Shown here in pieces: positions 48,343 to 57,508 of a stretch of DNA of 64,000 bases. Position numbers and translations under genes: made by a program. This DNA is from Azoarcus sp. (GTDB lineage Bacteria; Pseudomonadota; Gammaproteobacteria; Burkholderiales; Rhodocyclaceae). How positions within the stretch are numbered: the stretch's first letter is position 1; every line of letters begins with the position of its first letter. The stretch is from assembly GCA_031285965.1 (NCBI GenBank), contig JAITVD010000002.1:20544-84543 (forward strand), read 5' to 3'. The notes beneath the pieces are model-generated. The model searched no databases. It saw only the letters and a program-made list of their open reading frames with translations, and had not been told where the DNA came from.

Positions 48343-49791
48343 TCAGTCGAGCCTGACGGGGACGAAAAGCCTCGCGTTGCCGCGCTGAATCAGCAGGGCG
48401 AAACGCTTGCCCGCTTTTTCGACCATTTGCCGGAATTGCGCGGCAGAGGCAACCGGCTGGTTGTTCAGGCTCAAAATCACGTCGCCGCCGCGCAGCCCTG
48501 CCCGCGCCGCCTGCCCGCTGACCGCCTCAACCACCAAGCCGCCCGCCACGCCCAGTTGGGCGGCTTCCCGTGGATTGAGGGAACGCAGGCCAAGACCCAA
48601 TTTGTCATACGAATTTTTCTCTTGGCTGGCGGAGCCTTGCTCGGTTTCTTCCTGCGGCAGCTCATCGAGCACGGCGGTCACTTCCCGGCGCTTGCCGTCG
48701 CGCCAGATTTCGAGCTTGATTTTGCTCCCCGGCAATCGGTCGCCAACGAGGCGCGGCAGTTCATTGGATTCGTCCACGTCCTTGCCATCGACCTTGAGCA
48801 CGATGTCGCCGGGCTTCACGCCCGCCCGCGCGGCGGAACTGTCAGGCTCGACCTGCGCGACCAGCGCGCCACGCGGCGCGTCCAGCCCGAATGAAGGCGC
48901 AAGCTCCGGGCTCATGCTCTGGATGTAGACACCCAGCCGCCCACGCTGCACACGCCCATGCTGGACAAGCTGATCCCTTACTTTCATGGCAACGTCGATG
49001 GGAATGGCGAAGGAAATGCCCATGAAGCCGCCGGAGCGCGAGTAAATCTGCGAATTGATGCCGATGACGCGGCCATTGAGGTCAAAAAGCGGCCCGCCCG
49101 AATTGCCGGGATTGATGGCCACGTCGGTCTGGATGAAAGGCACGTAATTCTCGTCCGGCAAACGGCGGGCCTTCGCCGAGATGATGCCCGCCGTGACGGA
49201 ATGCTCGAAGCCGAACGGCGAGCCGATGGCCGCGACCCATTCGCCGACACGGGTACTTTCGGGATTGCCGATGGCAACAACGGGAAGATTCTTTGCCTCG
49301 ATTTTGATGACCGCCACATCCGTGCGGCGGTCGATGCCGATGACCTTGGCCTTGAACTCGCGCTTGTCGCTCAGCTTGACGGTCACTTCCGCCTTGTTGT
49401 CGCCGACCACGTGCGCATTGGTGAGCACATAGCCATCGCTGCTGACGATGAAGCCGGAACCGATGCCCTGCCGAACGCGGGGCGCGCCGCCATTGGGATG
49501 GCCGGGATGGGGAAATCCCGGCGTAGGCACGCCAAAACGGCGCAAAAAGTCAAAGAAAGGGTCGCCCGCAAAGGGGTTGCCCTCTTCCTCGGCCTGAATG
49601 GTTTGGTCGACGCTGATATTGACCACGGCGGAGCCGACTTTCTCAACCAAGCTGGCGAAATCGGGCAGCCCGTGCCGGATGGCCGCGCTGGGCGCGTTGT
49701 CGGCATGGGCGCTGGAAAGAACCGGCCCATCCTCGGGCAAACACGCGGCAAGACCGAGCGCCAGCGCCGCGATGATGAAATTTTTTTTCAT
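48343..49791 (-). CDS. periplasmic Do-family serine protease (MucD/DegP-like)
   Basis: An envelope quality-control protease with chaperone-like activity. The catalytic triad is His in LTNAHVV, Asp in RRTDVAVI and Ser in NPGNSGGPL; two PDZ domains follow (about 285-370 and 390-480). The N-terminus, MKKNFIIAALALGLAACLPEDG, ends in a lipobox-like LAAC, so it may be a lipoprotein rather than freely periplasmic, which is not usual for DegP. The start at 49791 is favoured because AAGGA sits six bases upstream. MucD-type proteins in pseudomonads dampen the envelope stress response; no algU-mucA genes adjoin it here. Confidence 0.92.
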   Translation of the reverse strand: MKKNFIIAALALGLAACLPEDGPVLSSAHADNAPSAAIRHGLPDFASLVEKVGSAVVNISVDQTIQAEEEGNPFAGDPFFDFLRRFGVPTPGFPHPGHPNGGAPRVRQGIGSGFIVSSDGYVLTNAHVVGDNKAEVTVKLSDKREFKAKVIGIDRRTDVAVIKIEAKNLPVVAIGNPESTRVGEWVAAIGSPFGFEHSVTAGIISAKARRLPDENYVPFIQTDVAINPGNSGGPLFDLNGRVIGINSQIYSRSGGFMGISFAIPIDVAMKVRDQLVQHGRVQRGRLGVYIQSMSPELAPSFGLDAPRGALVAQVEPDSSAARAGVKPGDIVLKVDGKDVDESNELPRLVGDRLPGSKIKLEIWRDGKRREVTAVLDELPQEETEQGSASQEKNSYDKLGLGLRSLNPREAAQLGVAGGLVVEAVSGQAARAGLRGGDVILSLNNQPVASAAQFRQMVEKAGKRFALLIQRGNARLFVPVRLD

Positions 49792-50011
49792 GGGCATTCC
49801 TTGCGTGAGGCAACAAAGCAAAAATTATATCCGTGAATTCTTCCCGCACTAGCCCTATAAGCATGGCATCAGCGCGTCGCCCACTCAAAAGCAATGTCAT
49901 TCATTCCATCAATATCGGCCATAATCCGCAGATTGACAGGCGTGATGCGCCGCCGCTGCGGCAGGTCATCCAGCTTGCCAAACGTTGAAACTCAACCGAG
50001 AGGAGAGCAGC

Positions 50012-50488
50012 ATGGGCATTGACATCGACATCGGCATCAACAAAGAAAACCGCGTAAAAATTGCAAAGGGCCTGTCGCGGCTGCTGGCCGACAGTTCCAC
50101 CCTGTACATGATGACGCACCATTTCCATTGGAACGTTACGGGGCCGATGTTCAACACCCTGCATCTGATGTTCGAGGGGCAATACATCGAATTGTGGAAC
50201 GCGCTGGACATCATTGCCGAGCGCATCCGGGCTTTGGGCCTCCCCGCGCCGTATTCCTACAAAGAGTTTGAAAAGCTCGCCAGCCTGAAGCAGCCGGAAC
50301 AACTGCCCAACGCGGAAGGCATGATTCAGGCATTGCTGAGCGGCCACGAAGGCGTTGCCAAAACCGCCCGTGCCGTCGTGCCGCTAGCCGAAAAAGCCAG
50401 CGACGAATCCACGCTGGACTTTCTGACCCAACGCCTGCAAATCCACGAAAAAACCGCGTGGATGCTGCGCAGCCTGCTTGAGAAGTAA
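50012..50488 (+). CDS. dps: Dps-family DNA-binding ferritin-like protein
   Basis: A 158-residue starvation and oxidative-stress protein that oxidises and stores iron in a 12-mer shell and can protect DNA. The intersubunit ferroxidase residues are present in [20 protein letters not shown] and the following DIIAERI. The ATG at 50012, preceded by AGGAGAG, gives MGIDIDIGI; the upstream nine codons are not expected to be translated. No clear OxyR site was found in the upstream region. Confidence 0.95.
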   Translation: MGIDIDIGINKENRVKIAKGLSRLLADSSTLYMMTHHFHWNVTGPMFNTLHLMFEGQYIELWNALDIIAERIRALGLPAPYSYKEFEKLASLKQPEQLPNAEGMIQALLSGHEGVAKTARAVVPLAEKASDESTLDFLTQRLQIHEKTAWMLRSLLEK

Positions 50489-50505
50489 ATCAGGTCAGAT
50501 ACGCC

Positions 50506-50533
50506 CCGCGCCCGAGCCAAGCCTCGGGCGCGG
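50506..50533. terminator. perfect hairpin between convergent dps and fliE
   Basis: Perfect 11-bp arms CCGCGCCCGAG and CTCGGGCGCGG, loop of six. There is no T run on either side, so this is a strong stem but not a textbook terminator. Confidence 0.6.
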
Positions 50534-50538
50534 TGGCC

Positions 50539-50862
50539 TCACACCGCCATGTTCATGATGTCCTGATAGGCGGACACCAATCGATTGCGCACCTGCACCA
50601 TCTGCTGAAACGAAAGGTTGGCTTTTTGCAGGTTTACCATCACGTCCTGCAAATTGACCCTGGAATCGGCTGCGGAAAAATCCTCCGCCATCGAGCGGGC
50701 TTCTTTTTGGGCGGCGCTCACATCTTTGAGCGCATTGTTGAGCACATCGCTAAAGCTCACGCCCCCCGCAGCCGTGTCGGCCTGTACGGGCTTGTTCTGC
50801 GCCGCCTGCGACATTGCGCGCAGTTCGGAGAGCATCTGCTCGATTCCGCGCGTATCCATCAT
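50539..50862 (-). CDS. fliE: flagellar hook-basal body complex protein FliE
   Basis: The small protein joining the MS ring to the rod. It is 107 residues from the double ATG at 50862/50859 (MMDTRGIEQML), preceded by GGAGCGAGG; the open frame extends further but the sigma-54 promoter is there. Conserved C-terminus: VNLQDVMVNLQKANLSFQQMVQVRNRLVSAYQDIMNM region. It stands alone, on the opposite strand from fliF and behind fleR, whereas in most species fliE is the first gene of the fliEFGHIJ run. Confidence 0.95.
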   Translation of the reverse strand: MMDTRGIEQMLSELRAMSQAAQNKPVQADTAAGGVSFSDVLNNALKDVSAAQKEARSMAEDFSAADSRVNLQDVMVNLQKANLSFQQMVQVRNRLVSAYQDIMNMAV

Positions 50863-50902
50863 CCTCGCTCCAAGAAAGGACTCACTGTTCCAAGCAATGC
50901 TA

Positions 50903-50918
50903 AGCAATCCTCGTTCCA
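50903..50918 (-). promoter_or_regulatory. sigma-54 promoter of fliE
   Basis: On the minus strand TGGAACGAGGATTGCT matches -24/-12 with GG and GC ten bases apart, 40 bases before the fliE ATG. It lies between fleR and fliE, so fliE has its own activator-dependent promoter. Confidence 0.85.
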
Positions 50919-50932
50919 GCAAATCGTTTTAT

Positions 50933-52396
50933 TCAAACTTCGTAACCTTCTTCGCGGTACTGCTGAAGTTTGTAGCGCAAAGTGCGTTCCGAAATGCCCA
51001 GTTTTTCAACGGTTTTCCTGCGTGAGCCGCCCATTTCCCGCAAGGTTGCCAGAATGTGCTCGCGCTCCAGATCACGCATGTTGGCAGGATGGGAGGCAGG
51101 CGGCGCGGACGCGGTGACGGCGGCAAAATTTGCCGCCTCAGCAAACCGGGCGGCGCTTTGAACCGCCCCGCCCTGCCGCTCGGGGACAAAACCTGCCGCG
51201 CTTTCGGTACTTGCGGCGACATCTTCCACCGCGTTCCGCCCAGCGCCCATTTCATCCGCTCCGCCCTGCCAGTTTGGCAAGCAGATGCGCACGGTTTTCG
51301 CGCTGACCGTATCGCCCGGCGTCAGTATCAAGGCTCGCTGCGCGGCATTTTCCAGTTCGCGCACATTGCCCGGCCAAGTGTAGTGGCGCAAAAGCGCCTC
51401 GGCCTCGGGCGAGAACCATGCCTGACGAGCAGCGCGTTGCGCGTGTCCCGCGAGAAAATGCCGCGCCAGCGGCACGATGTCGTCCGGGCGCTCGCGCAGC
51501 GAGGGAATGAGGAGCGGGAAAACGTTCAGTCGGTAATACAAGTCCTCGCGGAAGCGCCCGCGAGCGATTTCCTGCTCCATGTCCCGATTGCTGGTCGCCA
51601 GCACGCGAATGTCCAAGGGAACAGGCTTTTTGCCGCCGACCCGCTCCACCTCTCGCTCCTGCAAAACCCGCAGGAGCTTCGCCTGTAGCCCGAGCGGCAT
51701 TTCGGAAATTTCATCGAGCAGAATCGTGCCGCCCTGCGCCTGCTCAAACTTGCCGGGCTGCCCGCTCTGCGCCCCGGTGAACGCGCCTTTTTCGTAGCCG
51801 AACAGCGTGGCTTCCAGCAGGCTCTCCGGGATGGCGGCGCAGTTGATGGCCACGAACGGCGCGGCGCTTCGCGGGGAGCGGTGATGGATGTAACGCGCAA
51901 TCACTTCCTTGCCCACGCCGGATTCTCCGGTCAGCAGCACGGTGGCCTCGCTCTCCGCCACCCTGGCCGCCAGCGCGAGCAACTGGCGTGAACGGGCATC
52001 TTCGGCAATCGCCTCGTCCGCGTCGGGCGGCGCGCAAGCGTAGCGGCGCACGCATTCCAGCAAGGTTTCCGGCTCGAAGGGCTTCATCAGAAAATCACAA
52101 GCCCCGCCGCGCATCGCCGCCACGGCCTTGTCGACATCGCCGTAGGCGGTCATCAGCAGCACCGGCAACTGCGGATGGCGGCGGCGGATTTCGCCCAGCA
52201 GTTCCAGCCCGTCCATCGGCTGCATCCGCAGGTCGGAAACAACGAGATTGAAATGCGCGCGGCCAAGTTCCGCGAGCGCCGCAGGCCCGCCATCGACACC
52301 CGAAACGCCATGCCCCGCCATTTCCAGAGTGAGGCACACCGCGTCACGCAGCGCGTCGTCATCTTCGACAATCAAAATGTTCAGTTGTCCAATCAT
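50933..52396 (-). CDS. fleR: sigma-54 flagellar response regulator (FleR/FlrC-like)
   Basis: A 487-residue NtrC-type activator of class III flagellar genes. Receiver domain (about 1-120) with acidic pair VEDDD and phospho-acceptor Asp in VVSDLRMQPMDG; AAA+ domain (about 145-370) with Walker A GESGVGKEV and the sigma-54 loop GAFTGA; C-terminal Fis-like helix-turn-helix (KTVEKLGISERTLRYKLQQY). A linker of about 90 residues before the HTH is variable. It overlaps fleS by four bases. The flgK and fliE -24/-12 promoters in this window are its likely targets. Confidence 0.92.
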   Translation of the reverse strand: MIGQLNILIVEDDDALRDAVCLTLEMAGHGVSGVDGGPAALAELGRAHFNLVVSDLRMQPMDGLELLGEIRRRHPQLPVLLMTAYGDVDKAVAAMRGGACDFLMKPFEPETLLECVRRYACAPPDADEAIAEDARSRQLLALAARVAESEATVLLTGESGVGKEVIARYIHHRSPRSAAPFVAINCAAIPESLLEATLFGYEKGAFTGAQSGQPGKFEQAQGGTILLDEISEMPLGLQAKLLRVLQEREVERVGGKKPVPLDIRVLATSNRDMEQEIARGRFREDLYYRLNVFPLLIPSLRERPDDIVPLARHFLAGHAQRAARQAWFSPEAEALLRHYTWPGNVRELENAAQRALILTPGDTVSAKTVRICLPNWQGGADEMGAGRNAVEDVAASTESAAGFVPERQGGAVQSAARFAEAANFAAVTASAPPASHPANMRDLEREHILATLREMGGSRRKTVEKLGISERTLRYKLQQYREEGYEV

Positions 52397-53673
52397 GGCA
52401 TGGGTGCTCCAGCCTCGGCGCGGGCATTCATGAAGGCGGGCATCGGGACATTGGTCATCGCGTCGCTTGCGCGGCGGCCTTTGCGCCGTCGGTCATCTTC
52501 GCCGCTTCTCCGGTCGCGGTACAGCCATTCGGACGGCAGCAGGGGCAGGGTCAGCGTAAACACAGAACCCGCGCCGGGGGCGGATTCCATCGAAATATCC
52601 CCGCCGTGCCCCCGCGCCACGCCCCGCGCAATGGCAAGCCCCAGCCCGGTTCCCTCAGCGCGGGTCGTAAAAAACGGCTCAAAGAGACGCGCCTGCAACT
52701 CCGGGGAAATGCCGATTCCGCTGTCGCGGATGATGAAACGCAGTTCTTCCCCCAGCTCATCGTCTTGGCAGGAGGCCGCCCGCACCACGTTGCAGCTTAC
52801 CGACCCGCCCACGGCGGTGGCCTGAATGGCGTTTTCAATCAGGTTAGCAACCGCCCCGCCCAGTGCCTTGCGGTCGCCATGCACGATGGCCTCCTCGCAG
52901 TCGCAGCGGCTCTGGAAATCGACCTGCCGCGCCCGCGCCAGCGGCTCTAGCGTATGGATGATTTCAGCCAGCAATTCGCCAGCGTCGAAATTCTGCCGCC
53001 CGAGGCTGTCGCCGCGAGCGAAAAGCAGCATGTCCCGAATCAGGCGCTCAAGATAGCGCAGGCGCTCGATGGCGCGTTCGGCCACTTTCACACGCTCAAC
53101 GGGGCCAAGGTCGGGCTGGCGCAGGTTGCCGGTATAGAGCAGCGCGGCGGACAAAGGCGTCCGCAACTGGTGCGCAAGCCCCGCCACCATCTCGCCCATT
53201 GCCGCCAGCCGTTCGCTGCGCTCCACGGCCTGCCGCATCCGGTGCGTCTCGGTGACATCGTTCAGGAGCAGGATGCGCCCTTCCCCGGAATCGAGCGCGG
53301 TCTCGGAAACCACCAGCCGCCGTGCGCCGCCCGCGTGGGGCAGGCTCATCTCGCCCGGTGCTTCTCCCGGCTGGAGGGCGGCGGCCACCTCTTTCCAGCC
53401 GCGTCCGGCAAGCGCCTCGCCCAGCAACAGTTCGGCGGCGCGGTTGACCTGCTCGACGCGCTCCTCCCGGTCGAGCACCACCACCGCCCCCGGCAACGCG
53501 CCCATGAGCACCTTGAAGCGTTCGCTCAACTGCTCGACCTGCGCCTGAAGCGTGTTGTACGCGCCGGAAAGCTCCTCCGAGGCGCGATTGAAAACGGCAA
53601 AAGCCTGCGCAAGCTCCGCTGCGGAGAGCGGCGCGCCCGTTTGCTCGGGGAGAGAAGCCTCAAGCGTTGTCAT
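52393..53673 (-). CDS. fleS: flagellar sensor histidine kinase (FleS/FlrB-like)
   Basis: A cytoplasmic histidine kinase without membrane segments, partner of the overlapping fleR. A coiled-coil N-terminus is followed by a PAS domain (about 55-160; LPGAVVVLDREERVEQVNRAAE), HisKA with the phospho-acceptor His in GLAHQLRTPLS, and HATPase (NLIENAIQAT, DSGIGISPELQ, GTGLGLAI). Two starts are possible: ATG 53673 (MTTLEAS) or ATG 53697; neither has a good ribosome site, and the first is preferred because the longer version adds only an unconserved stub. Divergent from fliF. Confidence 0.92.
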   Translation of the reverse strand: MTTLEASLPEQTGAPLSAAELAQAFAVFNRASEELSGAYNTLQAQVEQLSERFKVLMGALPGAVVVLDREERVEQVNRAAELLLGEALAGRGWKEVAAALQPGEAPGEMSLPHAGGARRLVVSETALDSGEGRILLLNDVTETHRMRQAVERSERLAAMGEMVAGLAHQLRTPLSAALLYTGNLRQPDLGPVERVKVAERAIERLRYLERLIRDMLLFARGDSLGRQNFDAGELLAEIIHTLEPLARARQVDFQSRCDCEEAIVHGDRKALGGAVANLIENAIQATAVGGSVSCNVVRAASCQDDELGEELRFIIRDSGIGISPELQARLFEPFFTTRAEGTGLGLAIARGVARGHGGDISMESAPGAGSVFTLTLPLLPSEWLYRDRRSGEDDRRRKGRRASDAMTNVPMPAFMNARAEAGAPMP

Positions 53674-53849
53674 GTAAAGGTTTTCCGTGCGTCCCATTCA
53701 TGGCGGATTCATGCCCGAACTTTAGAGCCGCATCCTTCCATGCCAATCGGCGAACAGCCAGTAAAAAGTGCCGCTTTTCGGGCAACGCCGCCCATGCGGA
53801 CGGCGGACAATGGCTCCATCCGTCAAAGTGCCAGTAGAGAGTAAAGGAT

Positions 53850-55565
53850 ATGGCTGACGACATTGCCGCCAACATCGCCGCCGAGATGCCATCCGGCACA
53901 CGCGACGCATCCTCGCAAAACGCCCTGCGCGGGCGAATGGAACAAGTGCTGGACAACATCAAGGCGCTCGACCAGCGCCAGCGCATCGCCGCCGCCGCCG
54001 CTTTGGCGCTGGTCATCGCCCTGATTGTCGGAATCATTCTCTGGAGCCGCCCCGCCAGCCAAGCGGTGCTGTTTACGAACTTCGACGACCGGGACGGCGG
54101 CGAACTCATCGGGGCGCTCCAGCAGCAGAACATCCCTTTCACCATCTCCGGCGACGGGCGCTCCATCCTCGTGCCTTCGGGCATCGTCTATGAAACCCGG
54201 CTGCGGCTGGCAGCGGCGGGGCTGCCCAAGGGCGGGCTGGTCGGCTTCGAGCTGATGGACACGCAAAAACTCGGCATCTCGCAGTTCAGCGAACAGGTCA
54301 ATTACCAGCGCGCGCTGGAAGGCGAGCTGGCGCGAACCATCCAGTCGGTTTCTTCCGTCATCGCGGCGCGTGTGCATCTGGCGATGCCCCGGCAAACCTC
54401 CTTCCTGCGCGACGACCAGAAACCGACTGCGTCTGTCATGGTGCAACTGCGCCCCGGCAGGACGCTGGACGGCATCCAGCTTGCGGGCATCGTGCATCTG
54501 GTGTCCTCTTCGGTTCCCAAGATGAGCGATTCCGGCGTGAGCATCGTCGACCAGAACGGCAGCTTGCTCACCTCGGGCGAAAGCCCCATCCGGCGCTCCG
54601 AACTGGACCCCGCGCAACTGCGCTACACCGAAGAAGTCGAAGCCGGACTGATACGCCGCGTCGAAAACATCCTGACCCCCCTGTACGGCAAGGACAATTT
54701 CCGCGCCCAAGTAGCGGCGGACATTGATTTCAACAAGGTTGAGCAAACGGCAGAAACCTTCCGCCCCAACCCCGCGCCAGAACAGGCTATCCGCAGCCAG
54801 CAGACCAGCGAGCAGCAGACCCGCGACAGCGGCCCGCAAGGCGTCCCCGGCGCACTCACCAACCAGCCCCCCGTTCCCGCCACCGCGCCCATTACAGCGC
54901 CCCCCGTGCCGCCGCAGGGCAGCGGGCAGCAGGCGCTCTCCAACAACAGCCGCGCCGCCGTCATCAATTACGAGCTAGACCGCACCGTCCAGCACGTGCA
55001 GCAATCGCTTGGGCAAATCAAGCGCCTGTCGGTGGCCGTCGTCATCAACCAGCGCCCCGCGCCGAATGGCGAGCCGCAGCCCGCCTCGCCCATCGCCGAG
55101 GAAGAAATTGCCCGCATCACCAGCCTTGTCCGCGACGCCGTCGGCTACAACGCTTCGCGGGGCGACACCATCAGCGTCGCGGGCAGCCCGTTCGTCGGCA
55201 CGGCTGCCGAACAGCAGCCTCCCATCTGGAAAGACCCGCAAATGCTCGAAATAGGCATCGGCGGCGGCAAATACATCGGCCTGCTGCTGCTCGTCCTCTT
55301 CGCCTACTTCGCCGTCATCCGCCCGCTGCTGCGCACCGTCGCGCCGCCGCCGCCCGCGCGCGGGGAACCCGCCCTGTCGGTGCTCCTCTCTGAAACAGAC
55401 AAGGAAGAAAGCGCCAGTCCCGAGCCATCCATAGAGGGCATGCGCAGCAACGATTTCGATACCCGTCTGGAACTGGCGCGGCAAATGGCGCGTGAAGACC
55501 CGAAGAGCATTGCCGAACTGCTGAAGCTCTGGATGGGCGTCTCTGAAGAAGGAGCGCACAAATGA
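53850..55565 (+). CDS. fliF: flagellar MS-ring protein FliF
   Basis: A 571-residue inner-membrane ring protein. It has an N-terminal membrane helix (about 49-68), the ring-building periplasmic region with VLFTNFDDRDGGELIGAL and QVNYQRALEGELARTIQS, a long Pro/Gln-rich variable stretch (about 305-360), the second helix (about 478-497) and a cytoplasmic tail that binds FliG (LARQMAREDPKSIAELLK). First gene of the fliFGHI run. No GG-N10-GC sigma-54 site was found in the 152 bases upstream. Confidence 0.97.
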   Translation: MADDIAANIAAEMPSGTRDASSQNALRGRMEQVLDNIKALDQRQRIAAAAALALVIALIVGIILWSRPASQAVLFTNFDDRDGGELIGALQQQNIPFTISGDGRSILVPSGIVYETRLRLAAAGLPKGGLVGFELMDTQKLGISQFSEQVNYQRALEGELARTIQSVSSVIAARVHLAMPRQTSFLRDDQKPTASVMVQLRPGRTLDGIQLAGIVHLVSSSVPKMSDSGVSIVDQNGSLLTSGESPIRRSELDPAQLRYTEEVEAGLIRRVENILTPLYGKDNFRAQVAADIDFNKVEQTAETFRPNPAPEQAIRSQQTSEQQTRDSGPQGVPGALTNQPPVPATAPITAPPVPPQGSGQQALSNNSRAAVINYELDRTVQHVQQSLGQIKRLSVAVVINQRPAPNGEPQPASPIAEEEIARITSLVRDAVGYNASRGDTISVAGSPFVGTAAEQQPPIWKDPQMLEIGIGGGKYIGLLLLVLFAYFAVIRPLLRTVAPPPPARGEPALSVLLSETDKEESASPEPSIEGMRSNDFDTRLELARQMAREDPKSIAELLKLWMGVSEEGAHK

Positions 55566-56575
55566 GCACCGCCGCCATCTCGCCTGAAGAAGGGCTGGAG
55601 AAATCCGCCCTGCTGCTCGCCGTGCTCGGCACGGACGAAGCGGCGGGCATCCTCAAGCACCTCGGCCCACGAGAAGTGCAGAAGCTCGGCATGAAAATGG
55701 CGACCATGCCCGCGCAGGAGCGTTCAAAGCTCGAACCTATCCTGAGCGAGCTTGAAGACCATTTCAGCAAAGGCGCGGCGGTTCACGCCGATCAGGAACA
55801 AATCCGCGAAATGCTGACCAAGGCGCTCGGGGACGAACGGGCCGCCAACCTGATTGCCCGCGTGCTGCAAGGCTCCGACACCGCCGGCATCGAAAACCTG
55901 AAATGGCTCGACCCCGCCACGGCTTCCGACCTCATCAAGAACGAGCATCCGCAGATTATCGCCACCATCCTCGTCCACCTCGGCTATGACCAAGCGGGGG
56001 ACATCCTCAAACACTTCTCGGATCGCCTGCGCAACGATGTCGTGTTGAGAATTGCCACGCTCGACGGCGTGCAGCCGCAGGCTTTGAAAGAACTCAACGA
56101 ATCCCTCACCAACATGCTTGCCGGGGCGCATACGGCAAAGAAGGCGGCAATGGGCGGCGTGCACCATGTCGCGGAAATCCTCAATTTCGTGGGTTCGACG
56201 GTCGAAACCGCCATCATCGACAACGTGCGCGAATACGATGCCGATCTGGCGCAGAAAATCCTCGACGAAATGTTCGTGTTCGAGAACCTGCTCGACATCG
56301 ACGACCGTGGCATCCAGACCATCCTGCGCGAAATCCAGTCCGACGTGCTCATTGTCGCCCTCAAGGGCGCGTCCCCCGACCTGCGCGAGAAAATTTTCAA
56401 GAACATGTCGACCCGCGCCGCCGAAATCCTGCGCGAAGACCTCGAAGCCAAAGGCCCGGTGCGCCTCTCGGAAGTCGAAGCCGCGCAGAAGGAAATCCTC
56501 AAGACCGTTCACAAGCTCTCGGAAGAAGGCCGCGTCGTCATCGGCGGCAAAGGCGGGGAAGATGCTTTTGTCTGA
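55562..56575 (+). CDS. fliG: flagellar motor switch protein FliG
   Basis: The 337-residue switch protein that contacts the stator. The N-, middle and C-terminal ARM-like domains are all present; EHPQIIATILVHL is the EHPQ motif, and the C-terminal torque helix region is MFVFENLLDIDDRGIQTILREI. Start overlaps fliF as ATGA. Confidence 0.97.
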   Translation: MSTAAISPEEGLEKSALLLAVLGTDEAAGILKHLGPREVQKLGMKMATMPAQERSKLEPILSELEDHFSKGAAVHADQEQIREMLTKALGDERAANLIARVLQGSDTAGIENLKWLDPATASDLIKNEHPQIIATILVHLGYDQAGDILKHFSDRLRNDVVLRIATLDGVQPQALKELNESLTNMLAGAHTAKKAAMGGVHHVAEILNFVGSTVETAIIDNVREYDADLAQKILDEMFVFENLLDIDDRGIQTILREIQSDVLIVALKGASPDLREKIFKNMSTRAAEILREDLEAKGPVRLSEVEAAQKEILKTVHKLSEEGRVVIGGKGGEDAFV

Positions 56576-56596
56576 TAGCGGCGCATCTAAATCATC

Positions 56597-57508
56597 ATGA
56601 ACAAAACCGTTTCCTTCGCCCGTCACCAAGCCGTCGGCGCGTACCGCCGATGGGAGCCGCCGGATTTCGGCGAGCATCCTGCCCTGCCCGAGCCGGATGC
56701 CGAACCGCCCATCGCGGAGAGCCTGCCAGAAGTGGCGTTGCCCGCCGCCGCGAGAGAAACCGCCCCCGCGCTGCCGTCCATCCCGCTGCCCACCGTGGAG
56801 GAAATCGAGAAAATCCACGAAGAAGCGCACCGCAGCGGTTTTGACGAAGGCTGGGAAAAAGGCTATGCGGAGAGCAAGCAAAAGGGGTTCAAGGAAGGCT
56901 TTGAGGCCGGATGCTCGGAAGGCCGGACAGCCGCCAAAGCGGAAGCCCGCCGCTTGCTTGAGCTTGCCGCGCAGCTTGAGCAGTCGCTCTCCAAACTCGA
57001 TGCCGACATTGCCGAAGAACTGATGTCGCTGTCCGTCGAAATCGCCCGCAAGGTTATCCAGAGCACGCTGGCGGTGAACCCGGAAGCCTTGGTCAGTTCC
57101 ATTCGCGCCGTGTTGCAGACGCTGCCCCAAGCCAAGGCGCAAATTCACCTGAACCCGGACGACATCGCGCTCGTGCGCAAGCACCTTGGCGAAGTGCTCG
57201 ACCAGGCGGAGCATGTCTTGATTGAGGACGAAACCGTTTCCCGTGGCGGCAGCCGGGTCGAAACGCCGGGCGCGCAGATTGACGCAACGATGGAAACGCG
57301 CTGGCGGCGCACCATCGAAAGCCTTGGCCAAGAACATGGCCCGTGGATTCCCGCTGCCGCCGAGCGCAGGGTAAAAGAGCGACGGGCAGGCGACACGCCA
57401 GAACCCGCCAAACCGGCAACGCCCGCAAAAAGAAGGGCTTCCGCGAAAGCCTCCGCAGCTTCCTCCGCGAAAGCCGCGCCGGACGCGCCGCCTGAGCCTT
57501 CGCAATGA
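56597..57508 (+). CDS. fliH: flagellar export ATPase regulator FliH
   Basis: A negative regulator of the FliI ATPase. It is 303 residues, with the GxxxG-type repeats in [29 protein letters not shown] (about 87-115), which are typical of FliH, then the helical dimer and C-terminal domain. It ends in an Ala/Lys/Pro-rich tail (from about residue 255) not found in E. coli FliH. It overlaps fliI by four bases. Confidence 0.93.
   Translation: MNKTVSFARHQAVGAYRRWEPPDFGEHPALPEPDAEPPIAESLPEVALPAAARETAPALPSIPLPTVEEIEKIHEEAHRSGFDEGWEKGYAESKQKGFKEGFEAGCSEGRTAAKAEARRLLELAAQLEQSLSKLDADIAEELMSLSVEIARKVIQSTLAVNPEALVSSIRAVLQTLPQAKAQIHLNPDDIALVRKHLGEVLDQAEHVLIEDETVSRGGSRVETPGAQIDATMETRWRRTIESLGQEHGPWIPAAAERRVKERRAGDTPEPAKPATPAKRRASAKASAASSAKAAPDAPPEPSQ

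Noticed and set aside
53674..53849. Possible sigma-54 promoter in the fleS-fliF divergent region
   Set aside because: TGGCAC- and TGGCAT-like boxes occur, but the GC partner is nine or eleven bases away or missing, so the pattern is not met.
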